Assembly: GCA_903847095.1 (NCBI GenBank)
Contig: CAINCQ010000024.1
Span: forward strand, 80,628-126,617
Source: an uncultured bacterium
Lineage (GTDB): Bacteria > Patescibacteriota > Minisyncoccia > Minisyncoccales > UBA5738
Direction of reading: 5' to 3'
Length of the DNA stretch: 45,990 bases
Made by a program: the position numbers and the translations under genes. Positions within the stretch are counted from its first letter, which is position 1. Every line of letters begins with the position of its first letter. Shown one piece after another: positions 1-7,389 of the stretch. The notes beneath the pieces are model-generated. The model ran no database searches and was not told the origin of the DNA. It was given only the letters and a program-made list of their open reading frames with translations.

Positions 1-273
1 GAAGCGGCCAAAAAAGCTTCCAGGATCTTGGAAGCCGGATTGGGTGTTATTCGCGTCGCGCTGGTGATGGAGGGCATGGGCGTTAACCATGCTCATTTGA
101 AGTTATATCCTCTGTACGGTCTAGAGGAGAAATTTCAGGAAATGTGGGCCAAAGACCGCGTGTTTTTCAAAAATTACCCAGGCTATATTTCCACCCAGCT
201 TGGCCCGCAGGCCGGCATTGAAGAGCTGAAAAAACTTGCCGAAGAGATCAAAGACAAGAACGGTTTGGCTTAG
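1..273 (+). CDS. HIT-family hydrolase/transferase, C-terminal part
   Basis: Open from the first base in frame 1 to a TAG stop; the N-terminus lies outside the window. The visible segment contains NHAHLKLYPL, which fits the H-x-H-x-H-like catalytic loop of the histidine triad superfamily with its first His replaced by Asn, followed by a C-terminal tail typical of small HIT proteins. Such proteins hydrolyse or transfer nucleotidyl groups, for example on dinucleoside polyphosphates. The substrate cannot be told from this fragment. The call rests on one short motif and the surrounding hydrophobic pattern. Confidence 0.7.
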   Translation, partial: EAAKKASRILEAGLGVIRVALVMEGMGVNHAHLKLYPLYGLEEKFQEMWAKDRVFFKNYPGYISTQLGPQAGIEELKKLAEEIKDKNGLA

Positions 274-275
274 CC

Positions 276-304
276 TCGACAATTTGCCGGAAATATATTA
301 ATAT
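276..304 (+). promoter_or_regulatory. Promoter for tRNA-Ala
   Basis: A -35-like TCGACA (276-281), a 17-base spacer and TAATAT (299-304) place a transcript start near 311, seven bases before the tRNA. Confidence 0.4.
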
Positions 305-317
305 TACGGCATAATCC

Positions 318-388
318 GGGCCCGTAGTATAGTGGTAATACGCGTCCATGGCATGGACGTATCCGGGGTCCGAGTCCCCGCGGGTCCA
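318..388 (+). tRNA. tRNA-Ala (anticodon GGC)
   Basis: A complete cloverleaf can be drawn. The acceptor is GGGCCCG (318-324) with CGGGTCC (381-387), the D stem is 327-330/338-341, the anticodon stem is 343-347/355-359 and the T stem is 364-368/376-380. The anticodon loop ATGGCAT gives GGC at 350-352. The acceptor has a G3-U70 wobble, the main alanine identity element, which independently supports the assignment. The discriminator is A388. CCA is not encoded, so tRNA nucleotidyltransferase must add it. Confidence 0.96.
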
Positions 389-395
389 CAAAACC

Positions 396-420
396 AAACC
401 GCCTTAAAACAAGGCGGTTT
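396..420 (+). terminator. Rho-independent terminator after tRNA-Ala
   Basis: Inverted arms AAACCGCCTT and AAGGCGGTTT (396-405/411-420) flank a five-base loop. The T tract is short and is part of the stem. Confidence 0.6.
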
Positions 421-431
421 TGGATGGATAT

Positions 432-1496
432 ATGGACGAACAAAAGATAACCGATAGCAAAAAATATCAGCAAGAAATCGCCGAGCAATACAAAAAGCGC
501 GTTTCCAAGTTTTCTTCCAAAGAAATAATGGAGGTTTTGAGGGTGTTGGGGATAACCGGCGTTGAACAAGAATTAATACAAGAGGCCGTTGCCGGAAACA
601 TGAACGCGACCTATTTGACGCCTAGTTTGGTGATCAAAATAAATAAAGACAAAGGGGTTTGTAAGTACTTGGCAAATAAAATAGTTTCCGATAAACTTTT
701 TGGGCAATATCCCGTAGTAAAAGTTCGGGATTACGATTTTTTCGAAAAGACGAATTACGAAATATTGATAATGGAGAGGGCATCGGGCACGCTTCTTCTC
801 GACGATATTTTTGAGTTGAGCGATAAATCGCAAATCGATCTGTTTACGCAGGTTTTGGCGGTAGTGAAGCAATTGTTCGCTATCGGGTTTGATAAGTTTG
901 GCCCGGTAGGTTCAGAAGTTGGCTTGCTCCCTATCTATGCCGAATTATTGGCCAGCGAGTTCGGGCGGCACCTACGGGCGATACGGGAACAAAAGCTTTG
1001 CGACGAAAAAGATATCGAAAAAGTCGAAAAATATTTCTTGGAGAATGTCGGTATTTTCAATGACGAGAAACCGGTGTTTATCCACACCGACTTGCATATG
1101 GGTAATATTTTGCACGAGGGAAATAGATTAACCGCGATCATTGATTTTGACTCGGCCTTGCAGGCTCCAAAAACGAGAACGCTGGTTTCTTTGCTCGGCT
1201 ACATCGACAATCCCGCTCAATTCGTCGAGGGAACCAAAGATTTTCAGAAGTACAAAGGCAAGAGCTTTTATCATTTTCTGCCTGCCCTAAGAGAAGGGCT
1301 GTCGGATGTATTTAACGATCGGTTGCTTTTAAAAAAATTAAATATGTACGGCGTGAGTATCGGTATGATGTGGATCGCGGGCAATTGGTCGTCGGACTGG
1401 AATAAGGAGATGATACGCAACATTGTTGACAATGAGCTTGCCGATTCGGAAGAAAAATTGCGCCAATCGTATTTTGGCAAGATACTTGGCTACTGA
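432..1496 (+). CDS. APH/choline-kinase-family phosphotransferase
   Basis: A 354-residue protein-kinase-like-fold small-molecule kinase. The catalytic loop HTDLHMGN (His near residue 218) is the Brenner-type HxDxxxxN motif of the aminoglycoside phosphotransferase family, and IIDFDSA about 18 residues later supplies the metal-binding Asp. The N-terminal lobe has the expected beta-rich pattern with LTPSLVIKINK as the likely ATP-lysine strand. The substrate could be an amino sugar, choline, homoserine or something else; the sequence does not decide. An in-frame TTG at 420 exists, but ATG at 432 is preferred because 420 lies inside the preceding terminator. The gene is followed by its own terminator, so it is probably monocistronic. 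Confidence 0.8.
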   Translation: MDEQKITDSKKYQQEIAEQYKKRVSKFSSKEIMEVLRVLGITGVEQELIQEAVAGNMNATYLTPSLVIKINKDKGVCKYLANKIVSDKLFGQYPVVKVRDYDFFEKTNYEILIMERASGTLLLDDIFELSDKSQIDLFTQVLAVVKQLFAIGFDKFGPVGSEVGLLPIYAELLASEFGRHLRAIREQKLCDEKDIEKVEKYFLENVGIFNDEKPVFIHTDLHMGNILHEGNRLTAIIDFDSALQAPKTRTLVSLLGYIDNPAQFVEGTKDFQKYKGKSFYHFLPALREGLSDVFNDRLLLKKLNMYGVSIGMMWIAGNWSSDWNKEMIRNIVDNELADSEEKLRQSYFGKILGY

Positions 1497-1508
1497 TCAA
1501 TCAGCCCT

Positions 1509-1538
1509 AAAAGCCGTCTCGAAAACGAGGCGGTTTTT
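1509..1538 (+). terminator. Rho-independent terminator
   Basis: GCCGTCTCG and CGAGGCGGT arms around an AAAA loop, followed by a T run, directly after the kinase gene. Confidence 0.75.
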
Positions 1539-1540
1539 AG

Positions 1541-1568
1541 TTGACAAAAAAGACGAAAAGGATAATAT
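1541..1568 (+). promoter_or_regulatory. Sigma70-like promoter
   Basis: TTGACA (1541-1546), a 16-base spacer and TAATAT (1563-1568), 44 bases before the next start codon. Confidence 0.6.
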
Positions 1569-1611
1569 TTGCCTAAACTCGGTTCTTTAAAAATTACGGG
1601 AGTTGGTTATT

Positions 1612-2169
1612 ATGAACGATCTGAAAGTTAAGAATTGGCGTAAGTCCATGGAAGAATTTGACCTTGCCGGAAAAATGGAAGAATTTCTGGAATCGATATG
1701 GAGTGTTAGATGGCTGATAGTGGTTTGCTGTGTTGTTGTTTCCGGGCCCGCCCTATATGCCGGTTATCTCTTTGACACGTATGGCCAGCCGGAGATCAGG
1801 AGCGTGCCGTTCGACCACAAAATGGATTTTACGTATTTAGGTGCCGATACCGGAAAATACGTGTCCAATCTCCAACTTGATGAAGGCGCTATGAGCAAGG
1901 ATGGCTGGTATGGCCAACTAGTCATACGCTCGGGAGAAGATGCGGATCTTGTAACCTGGAAATTTTCATTGGTCAAAAATGGCCAGATAACCGAATTAAA
2001 AGAAGTCAAATACAACCCTCCGTCGTATTACAAATTATTCAACTATGATATCAAGACAGCCCGATATCAGAAAGAAGATTTCAGTAAAAGCGACTCATTC
2101 ATGTTTTATGTCGTGTTTGGACTGATAGCATTATTCGTTGTTGCGGTTTATCATACGCGGTGGAGTTAA
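1612..2169 (+). CDS. Hypothetical membrane protein with two TM segments
   Basis: A 185-residue protein with a short charged cytoplasmic N-terminus, a first TM segment at about residues 35-60 (begins WLIVVCCVVV), an extracellular region of about 100 residues and a second TM segment near the C-terminus (FYVVFGLIALFVVAVY). The middle part is rich in beta-type residues with conserved-looking Tyr/Asp pairs. The family is not recognised. ATG at 1612 is preferred over TTG 1603 because the Shine-Dalgarno-like GGGAG at 1598-1602 is correctly spaced only for 1612. It has its own promoter and terminator. Confidence 0.75.
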   Translation: MNDLKVKNWRKSMEEFDLAGKMEEFLESIWSVRWLIVVCCVVVSGPALYAGYLFDTYGQPEIRSVPFDHKMDFTYLGADTGKYVSNLQLDEGAMSKDGWYGQLVIRSGEDADLVTWKFSLVKNGQITELKEVKYNPPSYYKLFNYDIKTARYQKEDFSKSDSFMFYVVFGLIALFVVAVYHTRWS

Positions 2170-2192
2170 AGGCGGATTATCCGCTTTTTTTG
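2170..2192 (+). terminator. Rho-independent terminator
   Basis: GCGGA-TTA-TCCGC hairpin (2172-2184) followed by seven T residues. Confidence 0.8.
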
Positions 2193-2218
2193 TTAACTAG
2201 CCGGGACAGTGATATCAT
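2190..2218 (+). promoter_or_regulatory. Promoter overlapping the preceding T tract
   Basis: TTGTTA (2190-2195), a 17-base spacer and TATCAT (2213-2218). The start would be near 2225, giving a leader of about 20 bases without a Shine-Dalgarno site before ATG 2244. Confidence 0.45.
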
Positions 2219-2243
2219 GAAAAATAAGTAAATAAACAAAAAA

Positions 2244-3437
2244 ATGAAAAAAATCCCTTATTTTTTATTGGTATTGTCGTTTGGAATTCTTGCTGCGCCT
2301 TTGGCCGTGGGTGCCAATGGGGGAATGGTTCATTGGCCACCGCAAATTTATGTCAGCCAGACCGATCAGAACGCGATCGTCGCTTGGAACGGGACCGAAG
2401 AGATCCTGGTTTTGTCGACTAACTGGAGCAAGCCGGCCGGCAGCGGCGAAGTAACGCTTTTGAAAACCGTTCCTTTGCCTTCCAATCCTTCGGAGATAAA
2501 AGAGGGAGACACCGCCATTTTTGAAAAAATGGTCGATGTTTTGAATCAAAAAATTAGCGTTACTTGGGGAACCGCTGCAACGGGTAAAGGGTCCGATTCA
2601 AAAGCGGAAAACGCGCCAAGCGTCGAGGTTGTTTTTCAGAAAGTGATCGGAGCCCACGACGTTACTGTGGTTAAGGTCAATAACCCCGAGGAGTTTTCCA
2701 ACTGGATCGATGGTTTTGCCGCCGGAAAAAAATTGGAAAAGAAACAGATCTCCGAGGAATTCAAGAACGGGTTGAAGAGCTACCTGAAACGGAACATAAA
2801 TTATTTTGTTTTCGATGTCGCAACTTTAAGCGATGACGATAATACGATCAAACCGCTGGTTTACCGTTTTTCAACGCGTTATTTTTATTTCCCGATGCTC
2901 GTAAGCGGGGTTTCCGAGATTGCCGACAGCGAAACCAGGATTAATTTATTTTTGGTTTATCCAGATACCATGAAGCTTCCGCCAAGTGTTTGGCAGGGGA
3001 ATGTCGACTATTCGGTGAGCGACTACGGCTTTGAGATACCTTTGACCAACAGTGAGCTAAAGGGAGTTTTTGAGCCTTTAGCTTCGTTATTTTATGGCGA
3101 CGTTTCCGTAAGGAGGTTCCAAATGTTTGGTAAACTAAGCAAAATCGATAAAGACCTGATGCTTTTTCCGCAGCTGCTCGCGAGTAATTTGAAAGTCGGG
3201 ATGAGAAGCGAGGATGTGAAGATTTTGCAGCAGCTTTTGATAAATGAAGGGTTTTGGCAGTCGGAGGCCAGCATCACAAGCTATTTCGGGCCGGCTACCA
3301 AAGCCGCGGTAATGAAATTCCAGGACCGGTACAAGGAAAATATTTTATATCCACTTGGGCTTACCGGGCCGACCGGATTTTTCGGTCCCTACACCCGTAA
3401 GTATCTTAACGAAAATATTTTTGTCGGAGCAAAATAG
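2244..3437 (+). CDS. Secreted DUF2330-like protein with C-terminal peptidoglycan-binding domain
   Basis: 397 residues. Residues 1-23 form a signal peptide ending near AVGANGG. Residues about 24-300 follow the DUF2330 pattern: an opening stretch with IVAWNGTEEILVLSTNW, a mid section VIGAHDVTVVKV-(15-25 residues)-LKSYLKRNINYFVFDV, then PLVYRFSTRYFYFP and a strand-rich end. Residues about 312-390 match a PG_binding_1 repeat (LKVGMRSEDVKILQQLL, then FGPATKAAVMKFQ, then FFGPYTRKYL), a three-helix peptidoglycan-binding fold. It is therefore probably exported and held on the cell wall. The function of DUF2330 is unknown. A related DUF2330-like protein starts at 44494. No Shine-Dalgarno site precedes ATG 2244. 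Confidence 0.8.
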   Translation: MKKIPYFLLVLSFGILAAPLAVGANGGMVHWPPQIYVSQTDQNAIVAWNGTEEILVLSTNWSKPAGSGEVTLLKTVPLPSNPSEIKEGDTAIFEKMVDVLNQKISVTWGTAATGKGSDSKAENAPSVEVVFQKVIGAHDVTVVKVNNPEEFSNWIDGFAAGKKLEKKQISEEFKNGLKSYLKRNINYFVFDVATLSDDDNTIKPLVYRFSTRYFYFPMLVSGVSEIADSETRINLFLVYPDTMKLPPSVWQGNVDYSVSDYGFEIPLTNSELKGVFEPLASLFYGDVSVRRFQMFGKLSKIDKDLMLFPQLLASNLKVGMRSEDVKILQQLLINEGFWQSEASITSYFGPATKAAVMKFQDRYKENILYPLGLTGPTGFFGPYTRKYLNENIFVGAK

Positions 3438-3521
3438 AGGAAGATTTCTCAATAAGGTCAATGGCTCTTGATAAGAGGTTGTTTGAGCCGAGAAAGTCTA
3501 CCGTTGTCGAGATTATTTATA

Positions 3522-4427
3522 ATGTGGGAATTTAAAAGGGTCGAACCAAAAAACAAGGAGTTATTAAATGACTATTTGAAAAAAGCCAAAGTCGGTTTTT
3601 CTTTTTTCGGTTCCCCGTATTCGCTGGATATTTTTTTAAATTGCGGGATAAAAAAGTTATACTTGGCGGTTTCCGGCTCGGAGGTCCGGCTTATATTGTT
3701 GAGGGAAAAACCTTTTGGAAACGATGTCCGGATCCTTTTTTCCGTTTCGGATGACGATGCTTTGATCGCCGCGATCAAGGATCAGTTCGATCCGGTCTAT
3801 GTTGCTTATAATATGGTTAGCGCGGATAACTTGCGGTATCCGAGTTGTTCAAAAAGAAGCGAATTGATAGTCGATACGGCAACGATCGCCCAGCTTGCCG
3901 ATCCTAAGATCAAACGCGCTTTCAATGTTTTCAATAGAAGGCATCCCGATATCCGTTTTGAAAAAATCGAGCCAGACCATAAAGAGGAACTTTTGGAATT
4001 TTTTGATCAATGGGACCAACGGCCGGTTACGAAATTGAGAATAAAAGGAATGGAGAATGATAAATTCTTTTTGGATAATTATCTCAAAGATCCGGGTATC
4101 GATGGCGAAGTAGCCATCAATGGAAATAAAATAATCGGATACATTGTTTTTGCTCCCGGATATCCTACCAATAGCGCCGTTGGCCTGATCGGCAAATGTT
4201 TAAGGGGATATAAGGAATTAGGAATGCGTTTGCATATTGCTGGCGGTCGCCGAGCCCTAGCGAAGGGTTTTACGAAGATAGCGATCGGGGAGATCGATCC
4301 TGGTGAGAAGGGAAGTTTTAAGTCGCGGCTGGCGATGAATGGTGAAACGATCAATTTGTATAGTTACGAAATATTCAGAAGCCCGAAAATAAAATTACAC
4401 GGCGACTATCTTGGTTCAATTACATAA
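3522..4427 (+). CDS. GNAT-fold acyltransferase-like protein (DUF2156-type)
   Basis: 301 residues from ATG 3522 (MWEFKRVEP). The layout resembles the DUF2156 / phosphatidylglycerol lysyltransferase C-terminal domain, a double GNAT-like fold: an N-terminal half with long beta strands, then residues about 130-290 with FNRRHPDIRFEKI, FFDQWDQRP, a strand GEVAINGNKIIGYIVF that resembles the central GNAT beta strand, and a final IAIGEIDPG segment. That family moves aminoacyl or acyl groups from tRNA or CoA to lipids or peptides. The acceptor is unknown. The reading frame extends upstream to 3468, but the extra residues are not protein-like and there is an ATG at 3522. The family call is tentative. 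Confidence 0.55.
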   Translation: MWEFKRVEPKNKELLNDYLKKAKVGFSFFGSPYSLDIFLNCGIKKLYLAVSGSEVRLILLREKPFGNDVRILFSVSDDDALIAAIKDQFDPVYVAYNMVSADNLRYPSCSKRSELIVDTATIAQLADPKIKRAFNVFNRRHPDIRFEKIEPDHKEELLEFFDQWDQRPVTKLRIKGMENDKFFLDNYLKDPGIDGEVAINGNKIIGYIVFAPGYPTNSAVGLIGKCLRGYKELGMRLHIAGGRRALAKGFTKIAIGEIDPGEKGSFKSRLAMNGETINLYSYEIFRSPKIKLHGDYLGSIT

Positions 4428-4448
4428 GGAAAAATCAATTGATTGTAT

Positions 4449-4476
4449 TTGACAAATAATGTAATTATAGTATAAT
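4449..4476 (+). promoter_or_regulatory. Strong sigma70-like promoter
   Basis: TTGACA (4449-4454), a 16-base spacer and a perfect TATAAT (4471-4476), about 30 bases before the Nudix start. Confidence 0.75.
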
Positions 4477-4506
4477 AAAAAAAGTTGCGTGGTTTGGTGA
4501 GTTTTA

Positions 4507-4935
4507 ATGCAACAGGTATTAGAGATAGGGGCGGCACCGAAATATCGGGATTTCGCCGTGATAGTGGTGTTAGTGACTCCCGGAGGTATTCCGATGGTCC
4601 GGGAGAGAAGACCGGGCCGGGTGCCTTATCTTAAATTTCCGGGCGGAAAGCGTGATGGAGAAGAAACTCCGGAAAAATGCGCCGTACGGGAAATGGATGA
4701 GGAAACCGGGGCCAAGATTGACCCGGAAAAACTGGTCTTGCTTCATTGGGAAGACCGGGATACCCACGATTTCTTTGTTTTCGGATTAAAGCTTCCGGAG
4801 CTGCCGGTTTTGAAACATACCGGAGACGAAGGCGAAGAGGTTGGGGCGTATTCCCGGGAAGGCCTCAAGGGAAGAAAAGACGTTTTTCCAAAACATCGGG
4901 AGATCGGAGCGATCAGACAGTTTATCTATGGTTAG
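4507..4935 (+). CDS. Nudix hydrolase
   Basis: 142 residues with a complete Nudix box (G-x5-E-x7-REMDEETGA) at about residues 47-69, which binds Mg2+ and carries the catalytic glutamates. The N-terminal strand IVVLVTPGGIPMVRERRPG and the C-terminal acidic loop fit a small single-domain pyrophosphohydrolase. It cleaves nucleoside-diphosphate-linked compounds; the substrate cannot be predicted. A GGTGAG Shine-Dalgarno-like site lies six bases before ATG. This is one of four Nudix domains in the window and is not particularly close to the two paralogs at 7906 and 11514. It is monocistronic between a strong promoter and a terminator. Confidence 0.88.
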   Translation: MQQVLEIGAAPKYRDFAVIVVLVTPGGIPMVRERRPGRVPYLKFPGGKRDGEETPEKCAVREMDEETGAKIDPEKLVLLHWEDRDTHDFFVFGLKLPELPVLKHTGDEGEEVGAYSREGLKGRKDVFPKHREIGAIRQFIYG

Positions 4936-4942
4936 TCGCGTT

Positions 4943-4971
4943 AAGCCTGCTTACAAAAGCAGGCCTTTTTG
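4943..4971 (+). terminator. Rho-independent terminator
   Basis: GCCTGCTT (4945-4952) pairs with AAGCAGGC (4957-4964), followed by a T run. Confidence 0.85.
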
Positions 4972-4982
4972 TTTGTGTGGCG

Positions 4983-5010
4983 TTGATTTTTTAGGAAAAA
5001 TAGTTATTAT
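4983..5010 (+). promoter_or_regulatory. Promoter placed for leaderless initiation
   Basis: TTGATT (4983-4988), a 16-base spacer and TATTAT (5005-5010), ending seven bases before ATG 5018. No Shine-Dalgarno site. Confidence 0.45.
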
Positions 5011-5017
5011 AACTATT

Positions 5018-5719
5018 ATGATCGACAAATGGGCAAGATATTTCGGGGTTAATAAGCCGGGCGAGATCACCTGGTCCCATGGAACGAACAGTCAGGAAGC
5101 TTTGATCGATGCGCTTGGCAGACCGGTTCATTTTATCGAAACGGATGTGATGCTTAATCGCTTGGGTAAGATCATTTGTGCTCATCCGCCCAACACCGAC
5201 AGCGATCTGTCGTTGAACGACTTTTTTTGGAGGATAAGCCAAAAGGCAAAGATCGGGATCAAACTTGATTTCAAACTCCCGGAAATATTCTGGCCGTCGC
5301 TTTATTTGTTGGAAAAGTACGGGTTAAAACAGCCGATAATTCTTAATGCCGATATTTTGCAAGGCAATGGGGCTGACGCGGCGAGGTTCCATCCCGAAGC
5401 GTTTCTGGTTATCTGCCAGACTTATCTTAAGGATCATGCGAACGTCATTGTTTCTCCCGGTTGGACAACGGCGGATGACTGTTTCTACACCAAAGAAAAT
5501 GTGGACGAAATGATCAGTCTTTGCCGCTGGCTGGATAATGTCACGTTTCCGGTCAGACTTAGCCTGATGGAAGAATCCTGGCCGGAATTACGGCGGCTGA
5601 CCGAAAAGGATGGCTGGACCTTAAGCGTTTGGTCGGGTACCGATCCGGTAACTTCGGACCAGCGCCAGTGGCTTAAGGATAACGTCGATTCAATGAAAGC
5701 GTTTATCGACATAGGGTAG
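5018..5719 (+). CDS. FAM151/menorin-like (DUF2181) protein
   Basis: 233 residues. The start ITWSHGTNSQEAL, then ETDVML, then AHPPNTDSDLSL and KIGIKLDFK follow the order and wording of the FAM151 (DUF2181) domain known from animals, a TIM-barrel related to glycerophosphodiester phosphodiesterases. His, Glu, Asp and Lys in these motifs sit where that superfamily binds metal and phosphate, so a phosphodiesterase-type reaction is plausible but not shown. There is no signal peptide, so it is probably cytoplasmic. The frame is open upstream to 4841 but there overlaps the Nudix gene and a terminator, so ATG 5018 is the real start. It has its own terminator. Confidence 0.8.
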   Translation: MIDKWARYFGVNKPGEITWSHGTNSQEALIDALGRPVHFIETDVMLNRLGKIICAHPPNTDSDLSLNDFFWRISQKAKIGIKLDFKLPEIFWPSLYLLEKYGLKQPIILNADILQGNGADAARFHPEAFLVICQTYLKDHANVIVSPGWTTADDCFYTKENVDEMISLCRWLDNVTFPVRLSLMEESWPELRRLTEKDGWTLSVWSGTDPVTSDQRQWLKDNVDSMKAFIDIG

Positions 5720-5723
5720 CTTT

Positions 5724-5752
5724 AGGCAACAGTTTCCACTGTTGCTTTTTTC
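5724..5752 (+). terminator. Rho-independent terminator
   Basis: GCAACAGT (5726-5733), TTCC loop, ACTGTTGC (5738-5745), then six T residues. Confidence 0.88.
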
Positions 5753-5768
5753 TTCCCGGAGATAACCA

Positions 5769-6989
5769 ATGGAAAATTTTAACTTTAAAATTTTAAAGAA
5801 AGACAAAAAAACTGCTGCTCGGGCAGGGGTGATTACAACAAAGAGGGGAAAAATAGAAACCCCTTATTTTGTGCCGGTCGCGACCTTGGGATCGGTGAGG
5901 GCGTTAAATTCCGATGATTTGGTGGCCTTGGGTGCGCAGTGCGCTTTGGTGAATACCTACCACTTGCATCTTAAGCCCGGGGATAAAACCGTGAAAAAGC
6001 TGGGCGGAATGCATAAGTTCATGAATTTTGAAAAAACGCTCTTTTCCGATTCCGGCGGTTTCCAGGCCTTTTCCTTGGGATTGGCTCGGGAACACAATAT
6101 CGGTAAGATCGGGAATTTTTTTCCGGGCGAAAACGGTAAAAAGGAGCGGGAAAAACCGGCGGCCAATGTCAAAGAAAATCTTACGAGGATAACCGACGAA
6201 GGGATAAAATTTAAATCCGTGTATGACGGGTCGTGGCAATTTATGGACGCCAAGGCTTCAATGAAGATCCAATCCAATCTTGATTCCGATCTCATTATGG
6301 CGTTCGACGAGTGTACCTCACCGTTATCGGACAAGGATTATACGGCTGTGGCAATGCGCCGGACGCATGATTGGGCCAAACTATCGTTAAAATATCACAA
6401 TAAAGAACAGGCGCTTTACGGGATAATTCAGGGAGGATGGTTTTCCGATCTTCGCGCCGAAAGCACGGAATTCATAAACTCCAAGCCATTCGACGGCATA
6501 GCTATTGGTGGATCGCTGGGCAATTGCAAAAAGGATATGCATCAGATACTGGAGTGGGTGATTCCGCAACTGGACGATCGACCTCGTCATTTATTGGGCA
6601 TTGGAGAAGTTGACGATATTTTCGAGTGTGTGGATCGCGGAATCGATACGTTTGATTGCGTAAGTCCTACGCGCAACGCCCGGCGGGGGAGTTTGTGTAT
6701 TCGGCCCGAATCCGGCGGAAACGTGAAAAACAAGTTCAGACTTCATATCGCTTCGGCCAAATTCCGAGAGGACAAAAAGCCGGTTGATCCGCACTGTTCG
6801 TGCTTTACCTGTCAAAACCACTCGCGCGCCTATCTGTGCCATCTTTACCATGCCAACGAGCTTTCCTATTACCGCCTGGCCACGATCCACAATTTGCATT
6901 TTATGCTGGACTTGATGGGGCAGGTGAGAACGAGTATCAAAAAAGACACTTTTTTGGCTTTGAAAAAAAAGTGGCTGGCGGCCGGTTAG
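5769..6989 (+). CDS. tgt: tRNA-guanine transglycosylase (queuosine pathway)
   Basis: 406 residues. It exchanges guanine 34 of GUN-anticodon tRNAs for preQ1. The sequence has SDSGGFQAFS with the general acid/base Asp, GIIQGG, GIGEVDD, and GIDTFDCVSPTRNARRG, where D296 is the nucleophile. A C-terminal zinc site reads HCSCFTC followed by a His-rich stretch. The protein is somewhat longer than typical bacterial Tgt (about 370-380) because of a Lys/Glu-rich insertion at about residues 115-145, between the QAFS loop and the ITDEGIKF strand. A GGAG sequence eight bases upstream supports ATG 5769. No other queuosine gene is visible here, so the preQ1 source is unknown. Confidence 0.96.
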   Translation: MENFNFKILKKDKKTAARAGVITTKRGKIETPYFVPVATLGSVRALNSDDLVALGAQCALVNTYHLHLKPGDKTVKKLGGMHKFMNFEKTLFSDSGGFQAFSLGLAREHNIGKIGNFFPGENGKKEREKPAANVKENLTRITDEGIKFKSVYDGSWQFMDAKASMKIQSNLDSDLIMAFDECTSPLSDKDYTAVAMRRTHDWAKLSLKYHNKEQALYGIIQGGWFSDLRAESTEFINSKPFDGIAIGGSLGNCKKDMHQILEWVIPQLDDRPRHLLGIGEVDDIFECVDRGIDTFDCVSPTRNARRGSLCIRPESGGNVKNKFRLHIASAKFREDKKPVDPHCSCFTCQNHSRAYLCHLYHANELSYYRLATIHNLHFMLDLMGQVRTSIKKDTFLALKKKWLAAG

Positions 6990-7066
6990 CACCCCGATCT
7001 TGCGTCCAAAGGGGGCGCCTCTTGAAGCATGTTAATGTTTTCGGATTTAAGGAATCCCCTTAACTC

Positions 7067-7096
7067 AATGCCTCGATGCGTATTATGCGAGGTATT
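7067..7096 (+). terminator. Hairpin downstream of tgt, possible terminator
   Basis: AATGCCTCG (7067-7075) pairs with CGAGGTATT (7088-7096) with one G-U pair. No clear T run follows, so termination is uncertain. Confidence 0.3.
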
Positions 7097-7103
7097 CCGT
7101 TAA

Positions 7104-7130
7104 TAAAAAAGAACCGTTAAAGGGTTCTTA
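7104..7130 (-). terminator. Rho-independent terminator (minus strand)
   Basis: AAGAACC and GGTTCTT arms (7109-7115/7123-7129). On the minus strand the stem is followed by a T run. It overlaps the stop codon of the next gene. Confidence 0.75.
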
Positions 7131-7301
7131 AGCTTCGGGTTCCAGCAGGCCAAAAATTTTTACCGCCAAAAGCGCAATGGCGATATTAGCCGTATTGTCG
7201 CTACAACCATCGTGATCAGGCAAATCTGCTTTATCCCAGCTTCCCTTGGCTACGTTTAAAGCCCGGGTCAGTTTTAAGCCGACTTCTTCATCGTTAGTCA
7301 T
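7128..7301 (-). CDS. Small hypothetical protein (57 residues)
   Basis: ATG at 7301 follows a good Shine-Dalgarno stretch (AGAGAGGTGG on the minus strand), and the gene has its own promoter (7330-7358) and terminator, which argues that this short frame is real. The product is acidic at its N-terminus (MTNDEEVGLKL), has a central DLPDHDGCSDNTA and ends in a hydrophobic helix (IAIALLAVKIFGLLE). No family is recognised. The C-terminal helix could be amphipathic or membrane-associated. Confidence 0.6.
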   Translation of the reverse strand: MTNDEEVGLKLTRALNVAKGSWDKADLPDHDGCSDNTANIAIALLAVKIFGLLEPEA

Positions 7302-7329
7302 TTCAACCACCTCTCTTGGTGTTATCGAA

Positions 7330-7358
7330 AATATACAAATTTAAAACAAGGATGTCAA
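7330..7358 (-). promoter_or_regulatory. Promoter (minus strand)
   Basis: On the minus strand: TTGACA (7358-7353), a 17-base spacer, TATATT (7335-7330). The -35 box touches the T tract of the terminator of the upstream minus-strand gene. Confidence 0.7.
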
Positions 7359-7384
7359 GAAAAAAACTGCCGATGGCAGTTTAA
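7358..7384 (-). terminator. Rho-independent terminator (minus strand)
   Basis: AAACTGCC-GAT-GGCAGTTT palindrome (7364-7382), followed on the minus strand by a T run. It ends the 7390-7809 gene. Confidence 0.8.
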
Positions 7385-7389
7385 TTGTT

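Noticed and set aside
4841-5017. Upstream extension of the FAM151-like frame
   Set aside because: It overlaps the Nudix gene in another frame and the terminator at 4943-4971; the family match begins near ATG 5018.
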